From Bacillota bacterium (GTDB lineage: Bacteria; Bacillota; Clostridia; Oscillospirales; Oscillospiraceae), in assembly GCA_023393155.1 (NCBI GenBank), contig JAEWML010000022.1:1-8948 (forward strand): a stretch of 8,948 bases of DNA. The letters are read 5' to 3'. Below are positions 1-6,924 of the stretch, in pieces. Position numbers and translations under genes: made by a program. The notes beneath the pieces are model-generated. The model was not told the DNA's origin and did not search any database. It saw only the letters and a list, made by a program, of their open reading frames with translations. Every line of letters starts with the position of its first letter. Within the stretch, counting starts at the first letter, position 1.

Positions 1-485
1 TCCCCGAGGAGCAGGAGACCTTCACCGTCACGCGCGAGCAGATGGAGAAGATGGAAGGACTTGCCAAGGCGCTCGCCGCCGAGCAGGACAAATACCTGCG
101 CCTTGCCGCCGAATATGACAACTACCGCAAGCGCACCGCCAAGGAAAAGGAGTCCATCTATCAGGACGCCAAGGCCGACACCGTCATCTCCTTTTTGGCT
201 GTGTATGACAATCTGGAGCGTGCCATGAAGGCCGGAGGCGACGAAGAGTCTCCTCACAAAAAGGGACTGGAAATGATTTTCACCCAGTATAAAGAGGTGC
301 TCGCCAATCTGGGCGTCACCGAGATGGAAGCGCTGGGCCAGCCCTTTGACCCCAACCGGCACAACGCGGTCATGCATATCGACGACGAGACGCTGGGCGA
401 AAGCGTGGTGGCGGACGTATTTCAGGCGGGCTTTATGATGGGCGACAAGGTGCTGCGCTTCGCCGCCGTCCGCGTGGCCAATTAA
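1..485 (+). CDS. grpE: GrpE nucleotide exchange factor (5' partial)
   Basis: GrpE releases ADP from DnaK so that the chaperone can rebind ATP and let go of its client; it works as a cytosolic dimer. The reading frame is open from base 3 at the window edge, so the true start lies upstream; the ATG at 42 is internal. The visible part has the long charged helix of GrpE (LAAEYDNYRKRTAKEKE), which forms the dimer stalk, and the C-terminal beta domain signature FDPNRHNAVM followed by VFQAGFMMGDKVLRFAAVRV, the usual family ending. Stop TAA at 483-485. dnaK begins 49 nt downstream with no terminator between, so the two are probably co-transcribed. No CIRCE inverted repeat is visible in this window; if HrcA controls the operon, its site would be further upstream. 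Confidence 0.96.
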   Translation, partial: PEEQETFTVTREQMEKMEGLAKALAAEQDKYLRLAAEYDNYRKRTAKEKESIYQDAKADTVISFLAVYDNLERAMKAGGDEESPHKKGLEMIFTQYKEVLANLGVTEMEALGQPFDPNRHNAVMHIDDETLGESVVADVFQAGFMMGDKVLRFAAVRVAN

Positions 486-534
486 ATTTGTTGGATTTGT
501 AATTTTTTATGTTGCGATATAGGAGGAATTCATT

Positions 535-2385
535 ATGTCTAAAGTAATCGGAATCGATTTGGGTACCACCAACTCCTGCGTGGCGGTGATGGAAGGCGGC
601 GAGGCCATCGTCATTGCCAACGCCGAGGGCAACCGCACCACCCCGTCCGTGGTGGCGTTTTCCAAGACCGGCGAGCGTATGGTCGGTCAGGTGGCAAAGC
701 GTCAGGCCATCACCAACCCGGACCGCACCATCTCTTCCATCAAGCGGGAGATGGGCACCGACCACAAGGTCACCATTGACGGGAAGGCCTATACTCCGCA
801 GGAGATCAGCGCCATGATTCTGCAAAAGCTGAAGGCCGACGCGGAAGCCTATCTCGGCAGCTCCGTCACCGAGGCGGTCATCACCGTTCCCGCCTATTTT
901 ACCGACGCGCAGCGTCAGGCCACCAAGGACGCGGGCAAGATCGCGGGCCTTGAGGTCAAGCGCATTATCAACGAGCCCACCGCCGCCGCTCTGGCCTACG
1001 GTGTGGACAAGGAGCAGTCCCAGAAAATCATGGTGTACGATCTGGGCGGCGGCACCTTCGACGTGTCCATTTTGGAAATTGACGACGGCGTGATCGAGGT
1101 GCTGGCAACCGCCGGCAACAACCGGCTGGGCGGCGACGACTTTGACGAATGTGTCATGAAGTATCTGGTAAGCGAATTCAAGCGGAGCGACGGCGTGGAC
1201 CTCTCCAGCGACAAGGTGGCCATGCAGCGGCTGAAGGAAGCCGCCGAAAAGGCCAAGGTGGAGCTTTCCGGCGTCACCAGCTCCAACATCAACCTCCCCT
1301 ATATCACCGCCGACGCCAACGGCCCCAAGCATCTGGACGTGACCCTCACCCGGGCCAAGTTCAACGAGCTGACCAGCCATTTGGTGGACGCCACCATGGG
1401 TCCCGTGCGTCAGGCGATGTCCGACGCGGGCCTCAAGCCCTCCGAGTTGAACAAGGTGTTGCTTGTGGGCGGCTCCAGCCGGATTCCCGCCGTACAGGAT
1501 GCTGTGAAGGGCTTCACCGGCAGCGATCCCTTCAAGGGCATCAACCCCGATGAGTGCGTGGCCATGGGCGCGGCGCTTCAGGCGGGCGTTCTCACTGGCG
1601 ATGTGAAGGGTCTGCTGCTGCTGGACGTGACGCCCCTGTCCCTCGGCATTGAGACGATGGGCGGCGTGTTCACCAAGCTCATCGACCGCAATACCACCAT
1701 CCCTGTGAAGAAGAGCCAGGTGTTCTCCACCGCCGCCGACAACCAAACCTCCGTGGAGGTCAACGTGCTTCAGGGCGAGCGGGAGATGGCCGCGGCCAAT
1801 AAGTCTCTGGGCCGCTTCCATCTGGACGGAATCGCCCCGGCCCGCCGCGGCGTGCCCCAGATTGAGGTTACGTTTGATATCGACGCCAACGGCATTGTCA
1901 ACGTCTCCGCCAAGGATTTGGGCACCGGCAAGGAGCAGCATATCACCATCACCTCCTCCACCAACATGAGCAAGGACGACATTGAGCGGGCCGTGCGCGA
2001 GGCGGAGCAGTTTGCATCCCAGGACGCGAAGCTGAAAGAGGAAGTGGAAACCCGCAATCAGGCCGACCAGATGGTTTACCAGTCTGAGAAGACCCTGAAC
2101 GAAATGGGCGATAAAATTCCCGCCGACGACAAGGCCAAGGTGCAGTCCGGCATCGACAAGCTGAAGGAGGTCCTCAAGGGGACCGACAGTGCCGCGATCA
2201 AGGCCGCCACTGAGGAGCTGACGCAGGCATTTTACGCCGTGAGTGAAAAGCTCTACCAGCAGGCAGGCCCCCAGCAGGGTGAGCAGCCCGGCGCGGGTCC
2301 AGACGCGGGCGGCCAGCAGGGCCAGTACTACGACGCAGACTATAAGGTCGTGGATGAAGAGGACAAAAAGGACGGCAATCAGTAA
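535..2385 (+). CDS. dnaK: Chaperone DnaK (Hsp70)
   Basis: ATP-dependent cytosolic Hsp70 that binds unfolded segments, with DnaJ stimulating hydrolysis and GrpE exchanging nucleotide. The 616 residues contain the ATPase domain at about 1-355, with phosphate loop 1 [10 protein letters not shown] (6-15), phosphate loop 2 [12 protein letters not shown] (167-178) and [11 protein letters not shown] (308-318). The interdomain linker is [12 protein letters not shown] (360-371); the substrate-binding beta domain and helical lid follow. The tail is Gly/Gln-rich, then acidic, ending [10 protein letters not shown]. Between [17 protein letters not shown] and the PQEIS motif the segment of roughly two dozen residues present in E. 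coli DnaK is missing, the known Gram-positive signature. The start is supported by AGGAGG at 521-526, 8 nt before the ATG. It sits between grpE and dnaJ as expected. Confidence 0.99.
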   Translation: MSKVIGIDLGTTNSCVAVMEGGEAIVIANAEGNRTTPSVVAFSKTGERMVGQVAKRQAITNPDRTISSIKREMGTDHKVTIDGKAYTPQEISAMILQKLKADAEAYLGSSVTEAVITVPAYFTDAQRQATKDAGKIAGLEVKRIINEPTAAALAYGVDKEQSQKIMVYDLGGGTFDVSILEIDDGVIEVLATAGNNRLGGDDFDECVMKYLVSEFKRSDGVDLSSDKVAMQRLKEAAEKAKVELSGVTSSNINLPYITADANGPKHLDVTLTRAKFNELTSHLVDATMGPVRQAMSDAGLKPSELNKVLLVGGSSRIPAVQDAVKGFTGSDPFKGINPDECVAMGAALQAGVLTGDVKGLLLLDVTPLSLGIETMGGVFTKLIDRNTTIPVKKSQVFSTAADNQTSVEVNVLQGEREMAAANKSLGRFHLDGIAPARRGVPQIEVTFDIDANGIVNVSAKDLGTGKEQHITITSSTNMSKDDIERAVREAEQFASQDAKLKEEVETRNQADQMVYQSEKTLNEMGDKIPADDKAKVQSGIDKLKEVLKGTDSAAIKAATEELTQAFYAVSEKLYQQAGPQQGEQPGAGPDAGGQQGQYYDADYKVVDEEDKKDGNQ

Positions 2386-2397
2386 CAAGTTAATGGA

Positions 2398-2428
2398 ATG
2401 CGGAGCGGCCCTGGCGGCGGCTCCGCAT
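2398..2428 (+). other. Stem-loop just after dnaK
   Basis: A 9 bp perfect stem pairs 2398-2406 (ATGCGGAGC) with 2420-2428 (GCTCCGCAT) around a 13 nt GC-rich loop, beginning 12 nt after the dnaK stop. No T-run follows, so it does not look like an intrinsic terminator. It could be an mRNA-stability or processing structure that lets dnaK and dnaJ accumulate to different levels (inference). Confidence 0.5.
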
Positions 2429-2501
2429 ACCCCGTATAGCCCGACCCAAGGCGCCGCGCCGAGGATGCGGGACGGAGAGGAGGAATAAGGAAGCGAAGCC
2501 T

Positions 2502-2533
2502 GTCCGCCGCGGCGGCGGAGAGAATTCGTGGAC
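2502..2533 (+). other. GC palindrome in the dnaJ leader
   Basis: The 12 bp self-complementary CCGCCGCGGCGG (2504-2515) lies inside a segment whose ends, GTCC (2502-2505) and GGAC (2530-2533), can also pair. A strong SD-like AGGAGG (2478-2483) lies upstream of it, about 60 nt before the dnaJ ATG and with no start codon at a usable distance. The dnaJ start itself has only a weak AGG at 2536-2538. The segment may modulate dnaJ translation or be an interspersed intergenic repeat; neither can be decided from one copy. Confidence 0.35.
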
Positions 2534-2544
2534 TTAGGCACTGT

Positions 2545-3675
2545 ATGGCAGATCAAAAACGTGATTATTACGAGATTCTGGGGGTTGCCCGGGATGCGTC
2601 CGAGGACGCGATTAAAAAGGCCTACCGCAAGCTGGCCAAGGAGAACCATCCGGATTTGAACCCCGGAGACAAGGCGGCGGAAACCCGGTTCAAGGAGGTC
2701 AACGAGGCCTACGAGGTTTTGTCCGACTCAGATAAAAAGACCCGATACGACCAATACGGCCACGCCGGCGTAGACCCCAATTTCGGAGGAGGCTACGGCG
2801 GCGCGGGCGGCTTTGACTTTGGCGATCTGGGGGACATTTTCGGCAGCTTTTTCGGCGGGGGCTTCGGCGGACAGCGCCGGGCCAATCCCAACGCGCCCCA
2901 GCGGGGCGAGAGCATCCGTCAGGCCGTGTCCGTTTCCTTTGAGGAGGCGGCCTTTGGCTGCGACAAGTCGGTGACGGTGGAGCGGTACGAGAGCTGCGAC
3001 ACCTGCAAGGGAAGCGGCTGCGAACCGGGGACCACCCCGGAAATCTGCCCCGACTGCCATGGCAGCGGCACGGTGCAAACCCGCAAGCAGACGCCTTTGG
3101 GCGTGTTTGCGTCAACCGGCCCCTGCCCCCGCTGCGGCGGGAAGGGCCGCATTATCCACCAGCCCTGCAAGGAGTGCTACGGCACCGGCATGCTTCGCAG
3201 CCGCCACACCATCGAGGTGAAGGTTCCCGCAGGAATTGACGATGGCCAGACCATCTCCATCCGGGGTCAGGGCCACGCGGGCAAAAACGGTGGCCCCGCC
3301 GGGGACCTGCTCATCACCATCACGGTGAAGCCCCACGAGCTGTTCCGCCGGGAGGGCAACAGCGTGTTGTGCGAGGCGCCCATCACCTTTGCGCAGGCGG
3401 TGCTGGGGGCGGAGCTGGAGATTCCCACCATTGACGGGAAGGTGAAATACACCCTGCCCGAGGGCACCCAGACCGGCACCACCTTCCGCCTGCGGGGCAA
3501 GGGCATTCCCCTGCTGAACGGCCGTGGCCGGGGCGACCAGTATGTCACCGTTTACATCGAAACTCCCAAAAACCTGAACAAGGCCCAGAAGGAGGCCCTT
3601 ATAAAATTTGCCGAGTCCGTGGGCGACAGTAATTACGAGGACCGCAAGAAGTTTTTTAAGAAATACAAAAAGTGA
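2545..3675 (+). CDS. dnaJ: Chaperone DnaJ (type I Hsp40)
   Basis: Co-chaperone that delivers clients to DnaK and triggers its ATP hydrolysis. All type I Hsp40 parts are present in 376 residues: a J domain (about 5-70) with the essential HPD at 35-37; a Gly/Phe-rich linker (81-110); four zinc-binding CxxCxGxG repeats, CDTCKGSG (151), CPDCHGSG (168), CPRCGGKG (194) and CKECYGTG (208); then the C-terminal client-binding beta domains, where [15 protein letters not shown] is typical. The start [14 protein letters not shown] matches the family exactly, although the ribosome binding site is poor. The spacing from dnaK is 159 bp, unusually long for this operon and structured. No terminator separates it from the next gene, which begins 8 nt after the stop. 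Confidence 0.98.
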   Translation: MADQKRDYYEILGVARDASEDAIKKAYRKLAKENHPDLNPGDKAAETRFKEVNEAYEVLSDSDKKTRYDQYGHAGVDPNFGGGYGGAGGFDFGDLGDIFGSFFGGGFGGQRRANPNAPQRGESIRQAVSVSFEEAAFGCDKSVTVERYESCDTCKGSGCEPGTTPEICPDCHGSGTVQTRKQTPLGVFASTGPCPRCGGKGRIIHQPCKECYGTGMLRSRHTIEVKVPAGIDDGQTISIRGQGHAGKNGGPAGDLLITITVKPHELFRREGNSVLCEAPITFAQAVLGAELEIPTIDGKVKYTLPEGTQTGTTFRLRGKGIPLLNGRGRGDQYVTVYIETPKNLNKAQKEALIKFAESVGDSNYEDRKKFFKKYKK

Positions 3676-3683
3676 GGCGCTCC

Positions 3684-4493
3684 ATGTATCTGGCCGATTA
3701 CCACACCCATTCCCGCGTCTCCCCCGACAGCACCGCGCCTATGCTGGAAATGGCCGCCGCCGCCGCGGAAGCGGGACTGGACGAACTCTGCTTTACCGAC
3801 CACTTTGAGCCGGTGAAGCCCCGCACGGTCATCCCGCTGGAGGAATTTGACTGGGGAGCGCTGACGGCGGAATATGCCGAGACTGCCGCCCGCTGGTCCG
3901 GCCCGGTGAAACTGCGGCTGGGGCTGGAGTTGGGAGACGCGCAGGTGGACGAGGCCCGGACGGAGCGGCTGCTCGCGGGTGTGCCGGAGTTGGATTTTAT
4001 CATCGGCTCCGTCCATATGCTCTCCGAGCGGTTTGGTCTTCAGGACATCGGGTGGATGCAGGAGCCGGACGAGAAAACCTGCTATGCCGAGGTTGAGGAC
4101 TATCTTGGAAACCTGTTGAAAATGGCCCTGTGGGGAAAATTCACCGTGCTGGGCCACATGACGCTGCCCCTGCGGTATATGAACGACTACCGGGGCTTTC
4201 ACATCAGTCTGGACGGCTACGGTGCGGAGCTGGAGGAGATTTTGCGGACGCTGATTCAAGGCGGGCGGGGCATCGAGGTGAACACCACCCGGGGCGGGCG
4301 GTTTCTCCCCGACGCACAGTGGCTGAGGCTGTACCGCAGCCTTGGAGGCGAGCTGATTACGCTTGGCAGCGACGCTCACCGGCCCACGGATGTGGGCAAA
4401 GGGATTCGGGAGGGGCAGGCCTTGCTGCGGGAGTGCGGCTTTACCCGCTTTTGCACCTTTGAAAAGCAGCGGCCCGTCTGGCACGCCCTGTAA
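3684..4493 (+). CDS. PHP-family histidinol-phosphatase (HisJ/HisK type)
   Basis: Likely hydrolyses L-histidinol phosphate to histidinol, the penultimate step of histidine synthesis, using a metal cluster in a PHP fold. The metal-ligand motifs appear in the expected order: DYHTHS (H7, H9), CFTDHFE (D39, H40), LGLELG (E82), GSVHML (H111), LGHMTLP (H158) and LGSDAHRPTDVG (D230, H232). The protein is 269 residues, normal for the family. I prefer ATG 3684 because GAGG at 3674-3677 lies 6 nt upstream and translation then opens MYLADYHTHS; a GTG at 3672, overlapping the dnaJ stop, would add four residues. The 8 nt gap to dnaJ implies one transcript and perhaps translational coupling. No other his genes are in the window, so a different phosphoester substrate is possible; the family call is firmer than the substrate. 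Confidence 0.85.
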   Translation: MYLADYHTHSRVSPDSTAPMLEMAAAAAEAGLDELCFTDHFEPVKPRTVIPLEEFDWGALTAEYAETAARWSGPVKLRLGLELGDAQVDEARTERLLAGVPELDFIIGSVHMLSERFGLQDIGWMQEPDEKTCYAEVEDYLGNLLKMALWGKFTVLGHMTLPLRYMNDYRGFHISLDGYGAELEEILRTLIQGGRGIEVNTTRGGRFLPDAQWLRLYRSLGGELITLGSDAHRPTDVGKGIREGQALLRECGFTRFCTFEKQRPVWHAL

Positions 4494-4501
4494 GGGATGT
4501 C

Positions 4502-4530
4502 TTGCAAATTTCTACAATTGCGTGTAAGAT
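4502..4530 (+). promoter_or_regulatory. Putative sigma-A promoter for rpiB
   Basis: TTGCAA at 4502-4507 and TAAGAT at 4525-4530 are separated by 17 bp, placing transcription start near 4537. The site lies just after the phosphatase stop, and no terminator is seen before it, so rpiB may receive both its own transcripts and read-through from the chaperone operon. Confidence 0.5.
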
Positions 4531-4538
4531 GAACAAAA

Positions 4539-4590
4539 GGTGCTTTGCACCCTCCGGCGGACCGGAGCGCGGGACGCGGCGTTTGCCGCG
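4539..4590 (+). promoter_or_regulatory. Three consecutive hairpins in the rpiB leader
   Basis: Three short perfect hairpins follow one another: GGTGC-ttt-GCACC (4539-4551), CTCCGG-cgga-CCGGAG (4552-4567) and CGCGGC-gttt-GCCGCG (4575-4590). They would occupy the first part of a leader of about 100 nt if transcription starts near 4537. The final stem is not followed by a T-run, and the leader does not match any riboswitch class I recognise. Regulatory role is inference; an intergenic repeat is the alternative. Confidence 0.5.
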
Positions 4591-4640
4591 CCGGGGCCTG
4601 AGAGTCATGCCGTCAAACAGATGAATGCGAGGAAGTTTTT

Positions 4641-5078
4641 ATGAAAATCGCACTGGGCGCCGACCACGGCGGATTTGAGCTGAAGGAAAAAATCAAGCAG
4701 CAGTTGGAGAAAGACGGGTACGAGTGCCACGACTTCGGGTGCTTTTCCACAGAGAGCTGCGACTATCCCGTGTTTGGCGAGGCGGCGGCCCGGGCCGTGG
4801 CCTCCGGCGAATGCGAGCAGGGCGTCGTCATCTGCACCACCGGCATCGGCATCTCCATTGCCGCCAATAAGGTGAAGGGGATTCGCTGCGCCCACTGTGC
4901 GGACACGCTGGAGGCAAAGCTTTGCCGCCAGCACAATAACGCCAACATGCTGGCCGTGGGCGCGGGCTTTACAGGGCCGCTGCTGGCGCTGGAAATGGTA
5001 AAGGTCTTTCTGAATACCGACTTCGAGGGCGGACGGCACGCCCGCCGCGTGGCTCTGATGGACGCCATCGGGGACTGA
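4641..5078 (+). CDS. rpiB: Ribose-5-phosphate isomerase B
   Basis: Interconverts ribose 5-phosphate and ribulose 5-phosphate in the non-oxidative pentose phosphate pathway, in the cytosol. The 145 residues match the RpiB/LacAB fold throughout: N-terminal ALGADHGGFELK (D8, H9), the SCDYPVFG motif, the catalytic-cysteine loop ICTTGIGISIAANK (C65, T67) and the HNNANMLAVG helix with H98. A GAGGAAG ribosome binding site lies at 4629-4635. A seven-codon frame at 4621-4644 (ATG AAT GCG AGG AAG TTT TTA TGA) ends by overlapping the rpiB ATG in an ATGA arrangement. LacA/LacB subunits (galactose 6-phosphate isomerase) share the fold, but a single gene with this cysteine loop and no lac neighbours favours RpiB. 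An allose-phosphate role is possible. Confidence 0.94.
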   Translation: MKIALGADHGGFELKEKIKQQLEKDGYECHDFGCFSTESCDYPVFGEAAARAVASGECEQGVVICTTGIGISIAANKVKGIRCAHCADTLEAKLCRQHNNANMLAVGAGFTGPLLALEMVKVFLNTDFEGGRHARRVALMDAIGD

Positions 5079-5103
5079 GCAAAAACTTCGGAGGAGGAAC
5101 GCT

Positions 5104-6192
5104 ATGGGGGGACCGAGAGGATACAGCAGCTACCATGGAAAGGGTCCCAAGTGGAAGATTCTGCTGGCGGTTTTGCTGGTGCTGGTGATTTTGGGGGCTC
5201 TGGCGGTGATTCGGCTGCAAAAGTACGTGGTCTACGACGATTCCGACCGCCCAAGGCTGGATCTGCCGCAATTTTCAAAGGACCAGCCGGAGGGCTCCGG
5301 CAGCACACCGGTGGATGAACCCGGCGATGCAAGTTTTACTATTGAGGAGCCGGAGCAGCGGAGCGTTCAGGCCGCGGCGCTTCCGGTAGGCCCCCTGACC
5401 GACTGGAAAGCCGTTTGGGCCGCAGTTTCCCCCGGTGGGGCGTATGACGCCGCGGTATATACCGTGAAGGCTGCGGACGGCTTGGTTTATATTGATTCTC
5501 AGGCCGCGCCGCCGTCGTCGGTGAGGACCGTGGAAGGCTCCGCTGCGGCGCTGGGGGATATGCTGAAGGACGAGGCCGTTTATGCCGTCGCCAAAATTGC
5601 CTGCTTCCGGGATCCTGTGGCCTCCAGCGCGGATCTTGCGGTCAGGGGCCTGAAAAACACCGGCGGCTATGTCTTTTACGACGGGAACAACGAACGCTGG
5701 CTGGACCCCGCCAAGGAGGGGGCACGGCAGTATCTCGTTGATTTGGCCACTGCCTGCGCGGCGGCCGGCTTTGACGAAATTCTGCTGACGGACGTGAGCT
5801 ATCCCACCGTGGGAAAGCTCAACAAGATTGACTACGGTCCGGCGGCCACCGGATTGCCGGACAGTCTGCGTCAGGGAATCAACGCGTTTTTGACTGAGAT
5901 GAAAGCGGCGCTGGCGGAGTATGACGTGAAGCTGTCCATTTTGCTGCCGCCGGAGCTATTCGCCTCCACCGGGGCGCTTGCTGCTGAGGGGACCGCCGCC
6001 GTATCGGGACAGTCTCTGGAGGATATCGCGCCTTTGATGGACCGGGTCTATGTCTCTGCGTCCGGGGATGGGACCGAATTGGATTCCCTGCGGACGCGGC
6101 TTGCCGTCGTCAGCAAAGATACGGAGCTGGTGCCGGTGCTGGCCCAGCCGGGAGCGCCCGAGGATGGCGTATCCTATTTGATCGCACCGTAA
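5104..6192 (+). CDS. Membrane-anchored putative glycoside hydrolase-like protein (DUF4015 type)
   Basis: Function unproven. A short cationic N terminus (GPKWK) precedes a hydrophobic segment at about residues 18-40 with no clear lipobox or signal peptidase site, so a single-pass anchor with an extracellular domain is likely. A low-complexity Pro/Glu/Ser linker covers about 45-90. The remainder resembles the putative glycosyl hydrolase family formerly DUF4015: VAKIACFRDPVAS, then GYVFYDGNNERWLDPAKEGARQYLVDLATACAAAGFDEILLTDVSYPT. In that family the last motif usually reads GFDEIQFDYIRFP; here the aromatic/acidic positions differ (LLTDVSYP), so activity may be changed or lost. AGGAGG at 5092-5097 is 6 nt from the ATG. 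It begins 25 nt after rpiB, so the two share a transcript ending at the adjacent terminator. Confidence 0.72.
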   Translation: MGGPRGYSSYHGKGPKWKILLAVLLVLVILGALAVIRLQKYVVYDDSDRPRLDLPQFSKDQPEGSGSTPVDEPGDASFTIEEPEQRSVQAAALPVGPLTDWKAVWAAVSPGGAYDAAVYTVKAADGLVYIDSQAAPPSSVRTVEGSAAALGDMLKDEAVYAVAKIACFRDPVASSADLAVRGLKNTGGYVFYDGNNERWLDPAKEGARQYLVDLATACAAAGFDEILLTDVSYPTVGKLNKIDYGPAATGLPDSLRQGINAFLTEMKAALAEYDVKLSILLPPELFASTGALAAEGTAAVSGQSLEDIAPLMDRVYVSASGDGTELDSLRTRLAVVSKDTELVPVLAQPGAPEDGVSYLIAP

Positions 6193-6205
6193 ACGGAAAA
6201 CAAAC

Positions 6206-6241
6206 GCCGGGGGAACGATAGCTCGTTCCCCCGGCCTATTT
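6206..6241 (+). terminator. Intrinsic terminator of the rpiB unit
   Basis: A 13 bp perfect GC-rich stem (6206-6218 with 6223-6235) closes a four-base TAGC loop, starting 14 nt after the stop codon of the membrane protein gene. The following T-tract is short (CTATTTCT), but stem strength and position make this the end of the rpiB transcript. Confidence 0.85.
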
Positions 6242-6291
6242 CTGCGCAGTGGCCTTACTTTGCAATCTTTCAGAAAAACAAGAAAATCCTC

Positions 6292-6320
6292 TTGAACGTT
6301 TCGTGGCGTTGTGCTATAAT
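6292..6320 (+). promoter_or_regulatory. Sigma-A promoter of tRNA-Leu
   Basis: TTGAAC (6292-6297), a 17 bp spacer, then consensus TATAAT (6315-6320) preceded by an extended TGC. Transcription would start near 6327, 9 nt before the mature tRNA. The near-consensus form is typical of stable RNA genes. Confidence 0.88.
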
Positions 6321-6335
6321 ACTCCCGTTACACCT

Positions 6336-6422
6336 GCCGGTGTGATGGAATTGGTAGACGTAGTGGACTCAAAATCCACCGCTGGCGACAGCGTGCCGGT
6401 TCGAGTCCGGCCACCGGCACCA
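6336..6422 (+). tRNA. tRNA-Leu (anticodon CAA)
   Basis: A complete class II tRNA with encoded CCA. The acceptor stem GCCGGTG (6336-6342) pairs with CACCGGC (6412-6418), then discriminator A and CCA at 6420-6422. The anticodon stem GTGGA/TCCAC encloses loop CTCAAAA, giving anticodon CAA at 6370-6372, which reads UUG leucine codons. The long variable arm is CGCTG-gcga-CAGCG (6380-6393), and the T arm is GCCGG-TTCGAGT-CCGGC (6395-6411). All stems pair without mismatch. It is transcribed alone from its own promoter to its own terminator, and lies at the boundary between GC-rich core genes and a more AT-rich accessory stretch. Confidence 0.97.
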
Positions 6423-6429
6423 AACCCAT

Positions 6430-6495
6430 ATAATCCGAACCAAGTCAGACGGTTAGTCCCCGTCGGAGACGGGTTCGGATTATTGCTTTATTTTG
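6430..6495 (+). terminator. Terminator of tRNA-Leu
   Basis: A 12 bp outer stem pairs 6430-6441 with 6472-6483, enclosing a segment that can form an inner GACGG/CCGTC hairpin (6448-6464). A T-rich tail (TTGCTTTATTTTG) follows. It starts 7 nt after the CCA end. Confidence 0.8.
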
Positions 6496-6575
6496 ACTAC
6501 GACTTTTTCCCAACAGTGTGAAGCGCCGCCCGGAATTTAAGCCGAGAGGCCCACGAAAGAAGCATAAAACTCCAT

Positions 6576-6625
6576 AAAAAAGGCTGGACATCATCGGTTT
6601 GCTTGATGATGTCCAGCCTTTTTCT
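6576..6625. terminator. Bidirectional intrinsic terminator
   Basis: A 19 bp perfect stem (6577-6595 with 6605-6623) has a 9 nt loop. It is flanked by six A residues on the left and TTTTTCTTT on the right, so it works as a terminator on both strands. On the - strand it ends the transcript of the 55-residue gene, 8 nt after its stop; on the + strand it backs up the tRNA terminator and insulates the convergent transcripts. Confidence 0.9.
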
Positions 6626-6630
6626 TTCCT

Positions 6631-6798
6631 CTAATCTTTGTCCTTCTCATCCTTATGGGGCTTGAGCAATATGAAATTATTTTCCGTATCGTCTGAGATA
6701 TAGATTTCTTCTGTTCTTTGCTGTGCTGTTTGAAGGATACTGATAGCTTTTGTTGTCTCTTTAAATAGTGTGATATACATTTCTTTATAGTCCGGCAT
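6631..6798 (-). CDS. Small hypothetical protein, 55 residues
   Basis: A short gene on the complementary strand: start ATG at 6798-6796, stop TAG at 6633-6631. It begins MPDYKEMYITLFKETTKAIS and ends with a charged EKDKD tail. The N-terminal 40 or so residues look helical and amphipathic, with no membrane segment, signal peptide or catalytic motif. Support for it being real is strong: GAGGTG ribosome binding site 6 nt upstream, a perfect TTGACA/TATAAT promoter, and a terminator just past the stop. Short proteins opening MPDYK.MY are, to my recollection, frequent as unannotated or hypothetical proteins in Clostridia, but I know no function. It is divergent from the HTH gene and shares its operator region, so it is probably repressed by that protein. 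A toxin, antirepressor or HTH partner role is speculation. Confidence 0.8.
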   Translation of the reverse strand: MPDYKEMYITLFKETTKAISILQTAQQRTEEIYISDDTENNFILLKPHKDEKDKD

Positions 6799-6813
6799 GG
6801 TAAACACCTCGCG

Positions 6814-6907
6814 TATAATTCTATATGTGGAGATATATTTATTATAATTCCATCAATAGAATTATGTCAAGACTGTATGGATATATAATTCTCTCAAAAG
6901 AATTATA
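6814..6907. promoter_or_regulatory. Triple inverted-repeat operator array
   Basis: Three sites have the plan TATAATTC-N8-GAATTATA. Site 1 (6814-6837) has a perfect left arm and right arm GAGATATA (6 of 8). Site 2 (6843-6866) is perfect except for the last base. Site 3 (6884-6907) is perfect and extends to 11 bp arms (6881-6910). The N8 spacers are unrelated in sequence while the arms and spacing are kept, as expected for a dimeric HTH repressor. Centres are 29 and 41 bp apart. The likely ligand is the adjacent XRE protein (inference). Confidence 0.75.
6841..6870 (-). promoter_or_regulatory. Consensus promoter of the 55-residue gene
   Basis: Reading the - strand, TTGACA (6870-6865) and TATAAT (6846-6841) are both perfect consensus, with an 18 bp spacer. 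Transcription would begin near 6834. Operator site 2 covers the spacer and touches both hexamers, so a bound repressor would block polymerase directly. Confidence 0.8.
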
Positions 6908-6924
6908 TATTTGAGGTGTTGATC

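Noticed and set aside
486..534. Possible CIRCE/HrcA site or separate promoter between grpE and dnaK
   Set aside because: No TTAGCACTC-N9-GAGTGCTAA-like repeat and no well-spaced promoter hexamers; the gap is simply AT-rich with a ribosome binding site.
433..2649. A 738-codon open frame on the - strand opposite dnaK
   Set aside because: It is a by-product of codon bias in GC-rich dnaK, a long-known artefact of hsp70 genes. It has low-complexity Gly/Leu/His-rich sequence, no ribosome binding site and no recognisable domain.
3633..4484. A 283-codon open frame on the - strand opposite the PHP phosphatase gene
   Set aside because: The + strand frame carries all PHP metal-binding motifs; the antisense frame has no motif and runs through the dnaJ end.
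4591..4620. CTGAGAG in the rpiB leader, reminiscent of the TPP riboswitch CUGAGA motif
   Set aside because: The other conserved TPP elements are absent and the downstream gene is not in thiamine metabolism.
6249..6521. A 90-codon + strand open frame across the tRNA-Leu region
   Set aside because: It spans the tRNA promoter, the whole tRNA and its terminator; no protein motif.
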